Assembly: GCA_014378805.1 (NCBI GenBank)
Contig: JACMMY010000247.1
Coordinates: 1 to 6,159, forward strand
Direction: 5' to 3'
DNA: 6,159 nucleotides
Source: Moraxellaceae bacterium
Lineage (GTDB): Bacteria; Pseudomonadota; Gammaproteobacteria; Pseudomonadales; Moraxellaceae
Part shown: piece by piece, positions 5,515 to 6,159 of the stretch
Numbering within the stretch: the stretch's first letter is position 1
Layout: the number at the start of each line of letters is the position of its first letter
Notes under the pieces: model-generated
What the model was told of the DNA's origin: nothing
The model's input: only the letters and a program-made list of their open reading frames with translations
Databases searched by the model: none
Translations under genes and position numbers: made by a program

Positions 5515-5868
5515 GATGAAGAACATTTAGACAGTTTGGATGGAATTGCAAAAATATTTAATGAGTCAGACTACTTTGAGACTGATATGCCTGATGATGA
5601 CCGACAATTTTTTTTGCGACTCAGCGATAGTGAGAAATGCTATGTGATTCTTGCTTCAAACAAATTCCATCTATTAAGCATGATTAACTACTCAGTAGAA
5701 GAGGCATTTATTTCGCTGGGGGCCAATCTACGAGATTCTCTTCAATGGCGCTGGAAGTGGACGACTTGTAGAGAATACGTGAAAGCTGCAGATGATGCGG
5801 AGCTTAATAAATCAGCAAAAGTAAAGAATTTTCAAATTTCGAAATCAAAGAAAAGGCATATTTATTAA
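5512..5868 (+). CDS. Unknown 118-residue protein downstream of the Rep genes
   Basis: The protein was not recognised. Its first 32 residues are strongly acidic (many Asp/Glu, including DMPDDDR). The middle is a mixed helical/hydrophobic region with SEKCYVILASNKFHLLSM and a Trp-rich QWRWKWTTC. The last 20 residues are basic (KVKNF, SKSKKRH). There is no signal peptide and no clear membrane segment. ATG 5512 is the first ATG in its frame, and its ribosome site is distant unless the intervening hairpin folds. Codon use and AT content match the Rep genes, so it most likely belongs to the same element. The acid/basic charge split could suit a small DNA- or RNA-interacting accessory protein, but nothing proves a function. 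Confidence 0.55.
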   Translation: MDEEHLDSLDGIAKIFNESDYFETDMPDDDRQFFLRLSDSEKCYVILASNKFHLLSMINYSVEEAFISLGANLRDSLQWRWKWTTCREYVKAADDAELNKSAKVKNFQISKSKKRHIY

Positions 5869-5903
5869 GAGGATTATCAATTAATGCTACGGAAAGAGAC
5901 TTT

Positions 5904-6159
5904 ATGCAAAATAATAAGAAAATAATTCATTCAACGAAAAAAGATAACGATCACGAAACTGATCACATTACCGGACGATGCCTCTCTGCGCTTATCAACC
6001 AGTCCGGTAATGTGGGACGTAGCGATAATTCGGTCAATTGTGATGCGCAGCGGAGTCTGAAGGCAATGGCGTACATAAAAGCAAATCTAAATCAATCAAC
6101 GCCATTGCCGCAGTGCGACATCGTGATCGAAATGGCTTGCGTTGACGCAGCATGTGTCA
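5904..6159 (+). CDS. Unknown ORF, 5' part, runs off window
   Basis: The frame is open from ATG 5904 to the window end, 85 complete codons without a stop, preceded by GGAAAGAG (5891-5898) 5 bases upstream, which is a good ribosome site. It starts 35 bases after the 118-residue ORF. The predicted protein begins MQNNKKIIHSTKKDNDHE, is Asn/Ser-rich, has four to five cysteines (C at about residues 29, 47, 70, 79, 84) and matches nothing I know. Composition is less AT-rich than the genes before it. The same stretch holds the strongest inverted repeats of the window, which constrain its codons heavily. The frame may therefore be an accidental reading through an origin, recombination site or structured RNA rather than a gene. 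Confidence 0.4.
   Translation, partial: MQNNKKIIHSTKKDNDHETDHITGRCLSALINQSGNVGRSDNSVNCDAQRSLKAMAYIKANLNQSTPLPQCDIVIEMACVDAACV
5964..6014. repeat. 13-bp perfect inverted repeat, 25-base loop
   Basis: CACATTACCGGAC (5964-5976) and GTCCGGTAATGTG (6002-6014) are exact reverse complements around a 25-base loop. A perfect 13-bp match this close is very unlikely by chance. As RNA or single-stranded DNA it would form a stable hairpin. It lies within the terminal ORF, and no T-run follows, so it is not an ordinary terminator. Confidence 0.85.
6062..6109. repeat. 11-bp perfect inverted repeat, 26-base loop
   Basis: GGCAATGGCGT (6062-6072) and ACGCCATTGCC (6099-6109) are exact reverse complements around a 26-base AT-rich loop. 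Arm and loop sizes closely match the 13-bp repeat 48 bases upstream. Its arm GGCAATGGCGT also resembles that repeat's right arm (CCGGTAATGTG), as if both derive from one binding motif in alternating orientation. Confidence 0.85.

Larger units (their letters stand above)
5948..6129. repeat. Outer 9-bp inverted repeat enclosing both hairpins
   Basis: CGATCACGA (5948-5956) and TCGTGATCG (6121-6129) are exact reverse complements that enclose the 13-bp and 11-bp repeats, giving a potential multi-branch fold of about 180 bases. GATCAC is also repeated directly at 5949-5954 and 5961-5966. In addition, CTGCGC-TT-ATCA (5986-5997) in the first loop can pair with TGAT-GCGCAG (6041-6050), ten base pairs with a two-base bulge, as a pseudoknot-like contact. 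Confidence 0.6.

Noticed and set aside
5884..5925. 13-codon ORF (MLRKETLCKIIRK) with AAGAGGA upstream
   Set aside because: It could be a leader peptide for the ORF at 5904, but it is too short to support without expression data.

Overview
The window looks like a defence-island segment of a proteobacterial chromosome. The BREX and IS21-type sequences read most like those of Beta- or Gammaproteobacteria; this is a family-level impression and was not tested by search. All convincing genes lie on the + strand.

Region 1 (1-2438, balanced base composition) is the 3' end of a type 1 BREX phage-defence locus. It holds the last 104 codons of pglZ (alkaline-phosphatase-superfamily component), then after a 23-base gap a complete brxL. 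BrxL has an intact AAA+ ATPase core (Walker A, Walker B, sensor 1, putative arginine finger). In place of the C-terminal Lon-protease-like domain usual for BrxL, it carries an Ala/Thr/Ser-rich linker and a domain closely resembling the phospholipase-D-like C-terminal domain of eukaryotic MITD1.

Region 2 (2439-3098) is non-coding sequence followed by a decayed IS21-family insertion sequence. It keeps a left end with repeated 12-base motifs, a Shine-Dalgarno sequence and about 80 codons of istA. The istA remnant is broken by two frameshifts and cut off, and no istB or right end is present.

Region 3 (about 3099-5903) is conspicuously AT-rich with many A-runs, clearly foreign to the BREX part. 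It starts with about 550 bases of non-coding, hairpin-rich sequence. Next come a 77-residue unknown protein and a TTG-initiated rolling-circle replication endonuclease of the phage gpA family (HUH motif HWH and paired tyrosines YLIKY), overlapping by four bases. The gpA-like gene is split in two overlapping frames at an A6 run, and the second piece has its own ribosome binding site. An unrecognised 118-residue ORF follows, preceded by an unusual Shine-Dalgarno/hairpin arrangement.

Region 4 (5904-6159, less AT-rich) is an ORF running off the window. It is laid over an exceptional set of nested inverted repeats: 13 bp and 11 bp perfect arms, a 9 bp outer pair and a possible loop-to-downstream pairing. 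This is the strongest unexplained structure in the window. It could be a single-stranded origin, recombination or packaging site for the HUH element, or a structured RNA.

Overall picture (inference): a phage-derived or satellite-like rolling-circle element has settled, or been left behind, beside a BREX operon whose downstream flank was already damaged by an IS21-type insertion. No integrase, capsid, secretion (Zot-like) or relaxosome gene is visible, so the type of element cannot be fixed from this window.
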